From Streptomyces oceani (GTDB taxonomy: Bacteria; Actinomycetota; Actinomycetes; Streptomycetales; Streptomycetaceae), in the NCBI RefSeq assembly GCF_001751245.1, contig NZ_LJGU01000127.1, forward strand, positions 60,959 to 124,958: a DNA stretch of 64,000 nucleotides, read 5' to 3'. Shown here piece after piece: positions 27,101-52,000 of the stretch; position 1 is the first letter of the stretch, and every line of letters begins with the position of its first letter. The notes below the pieces were generated by a model. The model searched no databases. It was not told the DNA's origin and saw nothing but the letters and a program-made list of their open reading frames with translations. A program made the position numbers and the translations under genes.

Positions 27101-30100
27101 GCTGGGAGCCCGCGACGCCAAGGTCCTCGGCCAGTTCGGCCGGGGTACGGGCCTCGGCCGCGGCACGCGGAAGGCCTGTCTCCCGCAGCGCGGAAAGGAT
27201 CTCGCGGCGTGCGAAGTCGTCCAGGCGGGCCAGGTAGCCCCCCGGTACGGACGAGTCCCGCCGCGCCTCGGTGGCGCCGGCCCCGGCGACCCGCACCGCA
27301 CGGCCGTCGCCCGGCGACTCCAGGACGTCGGCGGCGCCGTTCACCACACCTTCCGGTGTCTCGTCCCCGGTGGTCTTCAGCACGGTCACCTGGGTCAGTG
27401 GCGAACCCATCGCGCCACGGAAGGCCGCGAGGCCCTCCGTGTCGGTGAGTCCCGCCACGCCCAGGCGGGCTACGCGGCGTCGGTAGTCCTCGGTGGCGAC
27501 CGATCCGCTGTTCCCCCACAGCCCCCAGTTGAGGAGCTTGACCGGCAGCCGCGTACGGGCGGCCAGGTACTGGGCGTAGGCATCCTGGAAGGTGGAGGCC
27601 GCGCTGTAGTTGCCCTGTCCCGCGTTGGCCCGGTGGGAGATCGCGGACGAGAAGAACGCCAGGAAGTCGAGCGGCTCGGCCGCCAGCGCGTCAGCCAGCA
27701 CGACGGTGCCGTGCGTCTTCGCGTGCAGCACGGAACGGAACGTCTCCTCCGTCATGCCGGCCAGCAGTCCGTCGGCGAGGGTGAAGGCGGCGTGAACCGC
27801 GCCGTTGACGGCACCGAACCGTTCCCGGACACGTGAGAGCAGCGCCCGGACGGCTGTGGGGTCCGCGATGTCCGCCCGCTCGTAGACGACCTCGGCTCCC
27901 GCCTCCCGCAGCTCGGACAGCAGATCGTGCGGGAGTTGGTCAGCGGAGCGGCGACCGACCAGCACCAGCCGGGCCGCGTACTCGTGTGCCAGCTGGCGGG
28001 CCACCGCACGTCCCAGCCCGCCGGCGCCACCTACCAGGAGATACGTACCGCCGTGCCGGAACGGCGGCGTCTCCTGGGCGGAATCCGGCAGGGTGACCGT
28101 GCGGAGTGTCCTGCCCAGCCGGGCTCTGCCGCGCAGGGCGATCTCCCGTACCGGGAAGACGGTCGGCTCGTCACGCACGGCCGCCGCGAGCCGCGGCAGC
28201 TCGGCCCCGCCGCGAGCCAGCGCCCTCCGATCCAGGTCGAGGCAGCTGACCGAGACGAAGGGCAGCTCCCGGGCTACCGTCTTGGCGAGTCCCGGGAGCG
28301 TGGCCGCGTACGGGTTCCGGGCCGCCACTCCCGGGTCGATCTGCTGCGTGTCGCTGGTGACGACGGACAACCGCAGCCCCTCGGGACGGACTTCGGCGAG
28401 CAGCTTGGCGAGCTGGAACAGCGCCACGCAGCCCTGGTCCAGCATGGTGTCGAGATGGTCCAGGTCGGCGGCGCTGTAGTAGCGCTCGTCCACCCCGCCG
28501 AGGAAGTGGATCTGGCTGTCGGCGGGCAGCGCCCGCACCGCCGAGTCCATCGAACGACCCGCGTCCGCCGCGTCGAGGCGCAGCGACCGGGCGCCGGGAT
28601 GGCGTGCCTCCAGAGCCGCGCCGAGGCCGAAGTCCCGCGCGGTGGTGAGGATCAGCGTGTGACCCGTGTGCGGCTCCGGGGCGGCGGAGGATTCGAGCGC
28701 CTCCCAGGCGGTACGCAGGTAGGACACACCGCCGCCGCCAGCGTCCGCAACCCCGGTGCCCGTGGTCGCGCCCGCGGGCCGGGCAATCCGAAGTTCGTGG
28801 AACGCCGCCACGGGCACGCCCCGCTCGTCGGCCAGTACCACGTCGACACAGGCGGTTCCCCGCGCCGGATCGCTGTCACGCAGTCGCACGTGCACGTGCC
28901 GGGCGTCCCGGACACGCCCGGGCAGGTCCACCCGGGCCACCGCCGCCGGCAGCAGTGGCGCGTCGCCCGGGTTCGGGTCCAGCACGCCGTGTACGGCGTG
29001 CAGGGCACCGTCCAGCACGCCGGCGTCCACGGCCCACTCGGCGGCACCGCTCGCAGCGTGCGGAGTCAGTTCGCCGTGCGCTTCGCCGCCGGGCGCTGAG
29101 CGTACGACCGCGAGCCGCCGGAAGAGCGGCCCGTAGGAGAGCCCGGCCTGCTCGGCGACGGCGTAGAAGTCGGAACCCTCGTGCCGCACGGTGCAGCGTG
29201 CCCGCAACGCGTCCAGGTCGACGGGGCCGGGAGCGGAGGGCTGCTCCTGGTCCGGGCTGAACCGTACGGTGCCGGTGGAGTTGGCCTGGGGAGCGTCGCC
29301 TTCCGCGGCGCCGATCTCGTAGGAGAGCCCGTCGGCGCACCGCGTGAGCGTGACGCGTACGGTCGTGCCCTCCTCGGGGACCTCGACCGGAGCGCGCCAC
29401 CGCACATCGGTGATCTCCCGCACCCGGCCGTGCCGCAGCGCCTCGGCCGCCGCCACCGCCATCTGGAGCTGTACCACTCCGGCGACCACGGCGCGCCCCT
29501 CGACGAGGTGGTCGGAGACGGCTGGCTCGTCCCGGCGCAGAGCGGCCTCGTACACCACTCCCTCAAGAGTCGGCACGACGCGGTCGAGTGGCCCGTACGT
29601 ATCTCGGCGCGTCGCGGTGTCCGCCTCCAGCGGTGGCGTCGTGGTGACCCAGTGCCGGCCCCCCGCGAAGGGGTACGAGGGCAGTGGAACGCGCCGGGCC
29701 CCCTCGAAGGCCCCCGCCCAGTCGACGTGTGCGCCCTCCGTCCAGAGCCGACCGAGCGCGATCCAGTCCCCGGCGTCGAGCAGCCCCCGGATGTGCTCCG
29801 GGCTGGACGAGGCCGCGGGCGCGGAGTCGGTGCTTCCGATGACCAGGCCGTTCGACGCGCCGGTCCGGACGTACTCCTCCAGACGGCGGCGGAGCTCGGG
29901 CACGGTACGGGCGGTGACGGCGAGCCGTCTCTCCAGCTCCTCACGCCCCGTCGCCAGGGTGAATGCCACGTCGGCAAGCGCGGGTTCGGGCTCGGCCTCC
30001 TCAAGGTGCTGGTGCAGCCGCCGCGCCACGGCTCGTAGACGCTCGTCGGTCTTCGCGGACAGGACGACGAGCCGCTGCGTGCCGGCCGGTGCCGGGGTGC

Positions 30101-33100
30101 CCCGCCGCGGTGCCCGCGGTGGTTCCTCCAGGATCACGTGACCGTTGGCGCCACCCGCCCCGAAGGAGCTGACCGCCGCGCGAAGCGGTGTGCCGGGCTC
30201 GACCGGCTCCCACGGAGCGCCTTCGCGCTGGAGCACGAACGGCGAACGCGCCAGGTCGATCTGGGCGTTGACCTCCTCGCAGTGCAGCGAGGGCACCAAC
30301 CGCCGGTGCGCGAACTGGAGCAGCACCTTGGTGATACCGGCCACGCCCGCGGCCGACTCGGCGTGCCCGATGTTGGACTTCACGGAACCGATCGCGCAGT
30401 AGCCGACGCGTTCGGTGTGCTCCGCGAAGGCTCGACGCAGACCCTCGATCTCGATCGGGTCCCCGAGAGCCGTACCGGTTCCGTGCGCCTCGACGTAGCC
30501 CACACTGTCCGCCGGGACCCCGGCGGATCGCAGTGCGGACGAGATCACGCTCGCGTGCGCGCGGGGGGACGGCACGGTGTAGCCGTTGGTCCGGCCGCCG
30601 TGGTTGACGCTGGTGGCCCGGATGACGCCGTGGACGTGGTCGCCGTCCTCCAGGGCCGCCGACAGCGGCTTGAGAACCAGCGCTCCGGCTCCCTCGCTGG
30701 GAACGAAGCCGTCCCCGCCGGCGCCGAACGCGCGGCAGCGACCGTCGGTGGACAGCAGCCGCATGTCCGCGAGCACCCCGTACTTGATGGGGTGTGTCTG
30801 GATGTGCGCGCCCCCGGTGACCGCCATCTCGCACTCGCCCCGGCGCAGCGACTCGACCGCCAGGTGAAGCGCGGTCAGCGACGACGAGCAGGCGGTGTCG
30901 ACCACGAGGCTGGGTCCGTGCGCGTCCAGCAGGTAGGAAAGCCGGTTGGCGACCGAGAAGTCCATGGAGTGGGCGATGATCGGGTTGTTCTTTCCCCACT
31001 CCTCAGCGCCGATGAGCTTGTAGGAGGTGGCGGTGACGCCGGCGAACACTCCCAGCGCGTGCTCGTCGCCCCGACGCGTGCGCTCGTGCAGCGAACGGCG
31101 GGAGTATCCCGCGTTCTCCAACGCCGACCACGCCACTTCGAGGAACACCCGCTCGGTCGGATCGGCACGTTCGGCGTCACGGGGCGAGACATTGAAGTAG
31201 AGCGCGTCGAAGCGGTCAGCGTCTTCGATGAAGCCGCCCCACTTCGCGTACGTCCTGCCATCGGTACGCTCTCCCGGCGCGTAGTACCGGGAGTGGTCCC
31301 AACGGCCGGGAGGCACCTCGGTGATGGCGTCCCTGCCGTCGCGCAGCGTCCGCCAGTACTCGTCGAGACCGTCGCCGCCGGGGTAGCGTCCGGCGACGCC
31401 GACGATCGCGATCGGCTCGTCCCCGGGGCGGTCGGGGCCGGAGTCGGATGACGCGCCGTCATCAGCGGGCCGAACAGCGGCCGGGAGTTCGTGCTGGCCG
31501 GGTTCCCGGTGCGTCGTCGCGGCCTCACCGGGTGGGGCGGGGGTGGACGTCTTCTGGAGGAGGTCACGCAAAGCCTCGCCGTGTTCCGCCACCAGATAGC
31601 GGGTCAGTTCGCGTACGGTGCGGTTGTCGAAGAGGAGCGTGGCCGGAAGCGGCCCGAGCCGGTCCTCGAGAACGACGCTGATCCGCTTGATCAGGACGGA
31701 GTCCACGCCGACCGTGGACAGTTCCTGGTCGGCCTGGAGCCGCCCGGCGGGCAGCTGGATGACCTCGCTGACCAGGCCGAGCAGATACTCCTCCGCGGCG
31801 GGTCCGACGCCGTCGCCCCGCTCGCCGGAGTCCTCGCCTCCGACCCCGACGGCGACCCCGCCTCCGCCGGCCGCCGTGCGGTCGGCGGTCTCCGGGTCCG
31901 CGTCCCGGTCGGCGAGATGCCGTGCCAGGTACGTACGGATACGTGAGGCGTCCCCGTACATGACGAAGAACTCGGGTCGCCCGGACGCGAGCGCCGCGCC
32001 GATGGTGCCCAGCATGTGGCTGCACGGCATGGCGACCATGCCGTGCAGGTCACGGGCGGCGCGCTGGTCGCGCTCGTCCAGCCGCATACCGCCGCCCGCC
32101 AGGAGCGGCAGCGCCACTGAGACGGTGTTCCCGCGCCGGGTGCCCGCGGCGGCGGCCTCGGCGCGACGTGCCGCGCACGCGCCGAGGGCCCGGTTCGCGG
32201 CGGCGTAGTCGCTCTGCCCCGGTCCACCGATGTACGCGGCGACGGAGGAGAACAGTACGAACATCTCCAGCGGTTCGGCCGCGGTGGCCTCGTCGAGGAG
32301 GGCCGCGCCGGTGACCTTCGGCGCCAGCACCCGACGCACCGCCCGCGCGTCCTGGTTCACGAGATACGCGTCCTCGTTGACGCCCGCCACGTGCAGGACT
32401 CCGGTGAGCGGACCGAACTCCTCGCGGGCTCGGGCGACGGCCCGCTCGACGTCCTCGCGGTGGGTGACGTCCGCCTGGACGTAGATCGCCTGGCCACCGC
32501 ACGTACGTACGCGGTCCAGCAGTTCACGTGTCGCGGTGTCCGGCGCCGAGCGACCGAGCAGCACCAGGCGTGCCGCGTAGCGGTCGGCGAGCAGTTCGGC
32601 GAGCTGTACGCCGACGCCGCCGGTGCCGCCGGTGACGAGGTAGACACCGTGCTCCCGCCACGGATCCGGGGTCTCCTCGGCTGTGGGAACGGGGGTGAGG
32701 ATCCGGGTGGAGCGCCCGTCGCCGCCGTGGCGTACCTGGGCTGTCCCGGGGACGGGCAAGGTGAGTTCCGCCCTGGCGAGCGCGAGGGACGAGCGGTCCC
32801 CGGCGGGCACGGCGGGTTCGGTGACGTGTACGGCGACGGCGCGGACGCGACGGTCCTCCTGGCCGGCGATCTGGCACAGGCCCCCCAGGGCGTCCGCCGT
32901 ATCGGAGTGCTCACCGCCCGCCGTCAGCACCGCCAGTGCGACCCGTTCCTGACCGTGTTCCGCTATCACCGCCCGCGCCAGGCCGAACGCCGCGTCGAGC
33001 ACGACGGGCCCGGGCACGTCCCGGGCGTCCAGGACGACGCGGGTCGTCCCCCGGCCCGTCGCGCGCACCGCGTGCCACACGCGGGGCCAGTCCACGGTCG

Positions 33101-33385
33101 TGGCCGTCGGCACCAGGTACTGCCCGAGGTGGTCCTGGCCCTCGGCGCCTCCGGAACGCAGCACGACGACGAGGGCGTCAGCGTCCGGGAGGGGCTGGGT
33201 CACACGCGTGGACGCGGCCCACCCTGACTGGTAGTGAACGATCTGGTGGTTGCCGGACGGGGTGGGTGTCGCGGCCGTCCGTGACATGGCGAGCCGCCGC
33301 AGAAGGACGGCCGCCTCGCGGGTGTCCAGTTCCCCCCGGCGTACCCGGTCCAGGATCTCCCGCTTCACCGCTGCTGGGTTGGCGT

Positions 33386-33389
<4 letters not shown>
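19410..33389 (-). CDS. Trans-AT polyketide synthase 3 (modules 7b-10, tandem TE)
   Basis: The 4659-residue protein starts at ATG 33389, overlapping the PKS2 stop (ATGA); an upstream frame extension is only antisense to PKS2's register. Order: helical docking segment (1-35), KR (about 250-400), ACP (Ser 564), KS8 (660-1085), DH (1270-1560), KR (1780-1930), C-methyltransferase (about 2090-2390), ACP (Ser 2483), KS9 (2580-3010), ACP (Ser 3229), KS10 (3292-3715), ACP (Ser 3978), TE0 (4090-4340), TE (4375-4659). No AT domain is present. KS9 lacks a catalytic His. The first KR-ACP completes the module whose KS ends PKS2. It receives the chain from PKS2 and releases the product. Confidence 0.95.
21340..23520 (-). 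other. PKS module 10: KS10-ACP
   Basis: KS10 is complete (DTACSSS, HGTGTALGDP, TNVGHLETAAG). The ACP has YGIDSIVAL. There is no reductive domain, so the last beta-carbon would stay a ketone before release. Confidence 0.85.
23590..25640 (-). other. PKS module 9: non-elongating KS9-ACP
   Basis: KS9 keeps Cys (DTACSSS) and SVGHLEAASG, but the HGTGT region reads VEAAATGAPLAD, so the first catalytic His is lost. It should only hand the chain on. Its ACP has FGFDSITLT. Confidence 0.83.
25830..31415 (-). other. PKS module 8: KS8-DH-KR-cMT-ACP
   Basis: KS8 is complete. The DH has SDHLVEGRAVVAG (the usual Pro is Ala) and VDAGVLDGALHA. The KR has VGGAGGLGRAV and GQGNYSAASTF. The C-methyltransferase has VLEVGAGTGGTTRPL. 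The ACP has YGVDSLVVM. The expected unit is an alpha-methyl enoyl, a possible substrate for the trans PfaD reductase. Confidence 0.85.
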
Positions 33390-46032
<12,643 letters not shown>

Positions 46033-46036
<4 letters not shown>

Positions 46037-49000
46037 GACAGCTCCTCCAGTTGCAGATACGGCCGGTGCGGGGACGTGGGGCCGTCGGCCGGGTGAGAGG
46101 CGACGGCGGGGGCCGGCCGGGATACCGGGTCGTCCGCGAGCAGTTCCAGGTAGCGGCGTCCCCCCCTCGGGCCGGTCACCGGCGCCGGTGGCTCGGTGAC
46201 GGGGACCGGTGGCTCGGTGGCCCGTGCCGAGGCGGGGGAGGGTGCGGCGGGCTCGATCCAGTGCCGCGCACGGTGGAAGTCCGCTGGGGGCAGCGCCACA
46301 CGGGTCACGTTGCCGCGCTCCTCGTCGAGGGGTTCGCGGAGGATCGCGTGGCAGTTGGTACCGCCGAAGCCGAACGAGCTGAGCCCGGCGCGGCGCAGCC
46401 CTCCCGACGGGGCCCAGTCGCGTAGCTCCGTGTTCGGGTAGAACGGCGAGGTGTCGAAGGAGAAGCGCGGGTTGGGTGTCTCACAGTGCAGGGTCGGTGG
46501 TAGCCGCCGGTGGCGCAGGGCCAGCACCAGCTTGTGCAGCCCGGCCATGCCGGAGGCCATCAGCAGATGGCCTATGTTGGACTTCACACTGCCGACCGCG
46601 CAGAACGCCGTCCCCTCGGTGGATCGACGGAAAGCCCTGGTCAGGGCGCGCAGTTCCATGGGGTCCCCGATCATCGTGCCGGTGCCGTGCGCCTCGACGC
46701 ACGAGACCGTCCGTGGATCCACGTTCGCGGCGCGCAACGCGTCGAGTACGACCCGTTCCTGGGCGTCCGGGTTGGGCGTGGTGAGGCCCATCGTGCGGCC
46801 GTCGTTGTTCATCGCGACGCTCTCCAGGACGGCGTGGACACGGTCACCGTCGGCGACCGCGGAGTCGAGACGCTTGAGCAGCACCCCGCCGACACCCTCA
46901 CCGGGCACGATCCCGTCGGCCCCGGTGTCGAAAACGCGGCACTGTCCGGAGGGGGACAGCGCCTGGGCGGCGCTGAGCTTGAGATACGGCCGCTCGTCGA
47001 GCAGCACGTCGGCGCCCGCCACCAGCGCCAGGTCACACTCGCCGAGCAGCAGCGCCTGACGGGCGAGGTAGAGCGCGGTCAGCGAGGACGAACAGGCCGT
47101 GTCCACGACCATGTTGGGGCCGCCGAAGTCGTATACGTGGGCGAGGTGGGCACCGATGAAGTTCGGGTTGAGGCCGGTGACGGTACCCCGGCGCGGCTCG
47201 GTGATCCGCGTGCCGTAGCCGGTCGTGCCCGCGCCCGCGAAGACACCTACCCGCCGGCCGGCCAGCTCGGAGCGCTCGTATCCGGCGTCCCGGAAAGTCT
47301 GCTCGGCGCACTCCATGACCAGCCGGATGACGGGATCGACGTGGGCGGCCTCCTCCTCCGGAACGCCGAAGAAGCCGGGGTCGTACTGCTCGATCCCGTC
47401 GAGGAAGCCGCCCCACTTGCTGATCGAGCGCCCGGGGGCGAGGGCGGGCGCGTAAAGCTGTCCCACGTCCCACCGGGAGGCCGGAGCCTCGGTCACCGCG
47501 CTGCGGCCGGTACGCAGCAGGTCCCAGTAGTCCTCGGTGGTGGGGGCGCCGGGGAAGCGGCTGGACATGCCGATGACGGCGAGTGGTCCGTGCGCGGTGG
47601 GCTCCTCGGCGGCGGGGCGCGTACGAGCTGGGACCGGGGGCTTCTCCGGTACGGCCGGGGTGCTTGTCCGCGCCTCCGGGGACTTCCACTCCGCCTGGGC
47701 GGACGACGACCTGTCAGCTGCCCACGCGGTCACGCCCCGCGCGTACTCCTGGAGCAGGTGGGCGGCGAGCCTGCCGGCGGTGGGGTGCTCCATGACCGCT
47801 GAGGGGGGCACGGGTTCGCCCGTCAGGGTCTCCAACTTCGCCATCACGCCGGCCAACAGGATGGAGTCGACTCCGAGCGCGGCCAGGTCGGTGTCGGGCT
47901 CCACACGCTCCCTCGGCACCATCACCTCTTCGGCGATCAGTTCACGGAGGGCCTCGGTTACCCGGGTCAGCAGCGGCTCAACGGGCTCGTCGCCGTCGTC
48001 CTCGCCGGTCTCCGGGGCGCCGGCCCGGGCCAGCGCCACCACCGTGGGGCCCACGTCCCGGCGCAGTGCCGCGTCCAGGAGTCCGACGCCCTCGGCCGGT
48101 GAGAGCGACGCGAAGCCCTGTTCGGTGTAGCGGGAGCCGCGCACCTCGCCCATGCCGATCTCGGACCAGCTGCCCCAGGCGACGGAGAGGTAGCGGGTGC
48201 GGGAGCCCCGCCGCGAAGCGTGCGCCGCGAAGGCGTCCAGGTACGCGTTCGCGCTGCCGTAGTCGACCAGCCCCACGGACAGGTCAGGCAGCACGGCCGA
48301 GAGAGAGGAGTAGAGCACCACGAAGTCGGGGGCGTCCTCGGCCAGCAGCTCGTCCAGTGTCGCGAGACCTTCACCCTTGGGTTCCCAGGTGGTCGCGATG
48401 TCCTTCCAGGTTTTCCGGACGAACACCGGGTTTCGCTGGTCCGCCGAACCCGCGCAGTGCAGGACGCCCGCGATGGCGCCGAGGCCGGAGCGCGTGTCGT
48501 CCAGGAACGCCCGGAGCGCCGCGCGGTCGGTGAGCGGCCCGCTGTGCACCCTCAGGTGCGCGCCCTGGTCGCGCAACGCGACCAGGTCCGGCATCCCGTT
48601 GGGGAGTCCGGGCGCGGTGGCGTCCGCGGCCCACTCCCCGACCGGGGCGACGGGCCGGCGGCCGAGCAACGCGAACCGCCGAGCCCCCCGTGCGAACAGC
48701 TCGCGGGCCACGGCCGCGCCGAGCCCGCCGGTTCCGCCCGTGATGACGTACACGCCCTCGGGGTCGATCGTGAACCCCCCGAAGCTGTCCCGGGAGGAGT
48801 GAGGCGCGTCATCCGGCGGCAGGTCGGCGAGCCGTGGGGCGTACCGCACCCTCCCCCGCAGGCAGACCTCCGGCTCCTCGCCCGCTGTCTCGGTCTCGCG
48901 AACCGCGTGGGCCAGGGCCGTGTCCGAGTCGGTGTCCCACTCCAGGTCGAGGGTGGTGGCGCGGACCGAGCCGTACTCGCTGCCGAGTCCCCGAACCACC

Positions 49001-52000
49001 GCCGCCATCCGCGCGCCGGTCAGACCGGGCCGCGGGTTACGGAGCGGGGCGAGTCCCCTGGTCGTGTGGACAAGGCGCAGTTCGGAGTCGGTGGTGTGTC
49101 GAACAAGGGCCTGTAGCAGGGCGACACGGCCCGCCTCATGGCCGAGCCCCGTCTCCCCGGCGGCACTCGCGGAGTCAGCGGAGTCAGCGGGGCCGTCGAG
49201 GTCAACGAGGTCGACCACGATATCCACCCGCGGGTGACGGGCCAGGATGGCGGCGGCGACCGCCTCGCCCTCCTCGTGATCGTCGAGGTCCAGCTCGTAC
49301 TCGTACTCCGGCGGCAGCAGCCGTGGCAGGTCGGAGCGTTCACGCAGCACGATCCAGTCCGTGCCGGAGTCGAGCGCGCCGACCAGACCGAGGCTCTCCC
49401 GGCCGCGGAGCACGAGCAGACAGGTGACGCGCCTGCCCGAGTAGCGGGGGGAGTCCGGCAGGGGGTCCCATCGGCGCTCCAGCAACACGGGGTGGCGGCC
49501 GGAGCCGGTGTCCGCCGTGGTGTGGCCGGTCCCGGCCGACCCGGTGGCCACGCTCGGGTTCGCTGGTGCGCTCTCGGCCCGCGGTGGCGAGCCGCTCAGG
49601 GGACCGTGTCGCCGCGAGTGGTCGAACGGGTGGGAGGGCAACGGCACTCGACGGCGCGCCTGCCCGTCGTGCACGGCGTTCCAGTCGACCCCGGCGCCCG
49701 CGGCCCAGGCCCGGGCCAGCTCTTCCGGGCCGGCCGTCGCGGGGTCGGGCGCGGTGGGCGGCGGCTGCCCGGAGCCGGACGTCGGGACGTCCCCGGTGTA
49801 CACGTCCGGGCCGCCACCGACGGCCAGGAACTCGGCCAACCGGTCGCGGAGTTCCTCGGCCGATTCGGCCACCAACGCCACCCGGCAGCCGAGGGAGGGC
49901 CTGCCCACCTGGGTGGTGTACGCGAGATCGGCCAGGGCGGGCACATCGTCGCCCGCGCGGGACAGCCGGTCACGCAGTAGCCGCGCGTACTCCCGCAGGC
50001 GTTCCGGGTCGTGCGCGGAGAGGGTGACGGCCTGCCGAGCGCTGTCCTCGAACGCGGAGACCGACATCAACGGCGGCTCCTCCAGGACCACGTGTGCGTT
50101 GGAGCCCCCGAAACCGAACGAGCTGACGCCGGCACGCAGCGGTGGCACGGTCCCGTCGGCACCCGTCGCGGGTTTCCAGGGCTCGGCCGTTCTCAGCAGC
50201 CGGAACGGGCTGCCGGTGAGGTTCAGGTGGCGGTTCGCGGAGTCGCAGTGCAGGTTCGGTGGCAGCGTGCGGTACCGCATCGTGAGCAGTACCTTGACCA
50301 GTGAGGCGATACCGGCCGCCGACTCCAGATGTCCGATGTTGGACTTGACCGCGCCGAGTGCGCAGCCGCCGGGGGTGTGGTCACCGGCACCCAGCCGGTC
50401 GAAGGCCAGTTGGAGGCCGCTGACCTCGATCGGGTCGCCCAGTTCGGTGCCGGTGCCGTGCGTCTCGACGAAGGTGACGCTGCCGGCCGGGACACCGGCC
50501 GCCCGGATCGCCTCGACGACCACGTCGGCTTGTGCGGACGGAGTGGGCGCGGTGAGCGAGTGCCCGCGTCCTCCGTGGTTGACGGCGCTGCCGAGGATCA
50601 TCCCGTGCACCGTGTCCCCGTCGCGTCGTGCCCTGGACAGCGGCTTCAGGAGCAGTGCGCCGACGCCCTCGGAACGCACGTAGCCGTCGGCGGCGTCACC
50701 GAAAGCGTGGCAGTGGCCGGTTGGTGAGAGCATGCCGGCACGTGCGAGTGACTCGTACGTCCCGGTGGAGAGCAGGACGTTGACGCCGCCCGCGATCGCG
50801 CTGTCACACTCGCCGGAGCGCAGTGCGCCGACCGCGCGGTGCAGTGCTGCCAGCGAACTGGAACAGGCGGTGTCCAGCGCCTCGCTCGGGCCCCGCAGGT
50901 CCAGCAGGTGGGAAACCCGGTTGGGCACGATGCTGTGCACGTTTCCGGTCACCGTGTGGGCGGCGGGCCGCTCGCCGTGCTCGCGCAGCACGTCGACCCA
51001 GTCGTGCAGCGTCACTCCGGCGAACACCCCGGTACGGCCGCCCGCGAGGGAGCGCGGGTCGTAGCCGGCGTGCTCCAGGGCGGACCAGCTCGATTCCAGG
51101 AAGAGCCGTTGCTGCGGGTCCATGCTGCGGGCCTCACGCGGTGAGATACCGAAGAACTCGGCGTCGAAGGCGTCGACGTCGTCGATGAACCCGCCGTAGC
51201 GGCAGGACTCGCCCGCCACCGTCGAGCGCCAGTCCCAGCGCTCGGGGTCCACCTCGCGCACCGCATCGTCGCCCGCCACCAGGTTGGCCCAGTAGGTCTC
51301 CAGGTCGGGAGCGCCGGGGAACCGTCCGGCCATGCCCACGACCGCTATGGGCTCGGCTCCCGTGGGAGGGCCGCCTCGTTGGTCGGGGCCTCGGCCTTCG
51401 GGGACGGGCGGCGTTCCCCGGTTCCCGTCCGCGGCTACCGGGCGGCGGGCCGCCACGGGGCCCGTGGGCACGGACGAGACCTCCGCCTTCACCTCCGGCT
51501 CCGGCTCCGGCTGCGGCTCCGGCTGCGGCTCCGTTTCCTCCGCTACGGCGCTTGTCAGCGCCCGACGGACCGTCTCGTTCCGCTGCAACGCCGTCGTCAG
51601 CCTGTTGAGGGTGGGGTGTTCGAAGAACATCACCGGGGTGAGGGACGTACCGAAGGAGTCGTTGATCCGGGAGCAGAAGTGGGCCAGCAGCACGGAGGTG
51701 AAGCCGTACGATCCCAGTTCGGCGTCCGCGTCGATCTCCTCCCCCGGTGTCTTGAGCAGCCGGGAGGCCATGCCGCGGAGCATGTCGTGCAGGCTCTCCG
51801 CCACGTTGACCGAGGGTGGTGGCCCGGCGGCCGAATCCGGGGTGTCCTGGGTGTCCGAGGGGTCTTCCGGGGGCGTACCGGCGAAGGCCGCGACGAACCG
51901 GTCCCGGTCCCCCACCCCCACGACCGTGCGGCCCGGTTCCCCCACCAGCACCTGGTCCAGGGCGCCCAGACCGGCCTCCGTGCCCATGGGCCTGAGGCCG

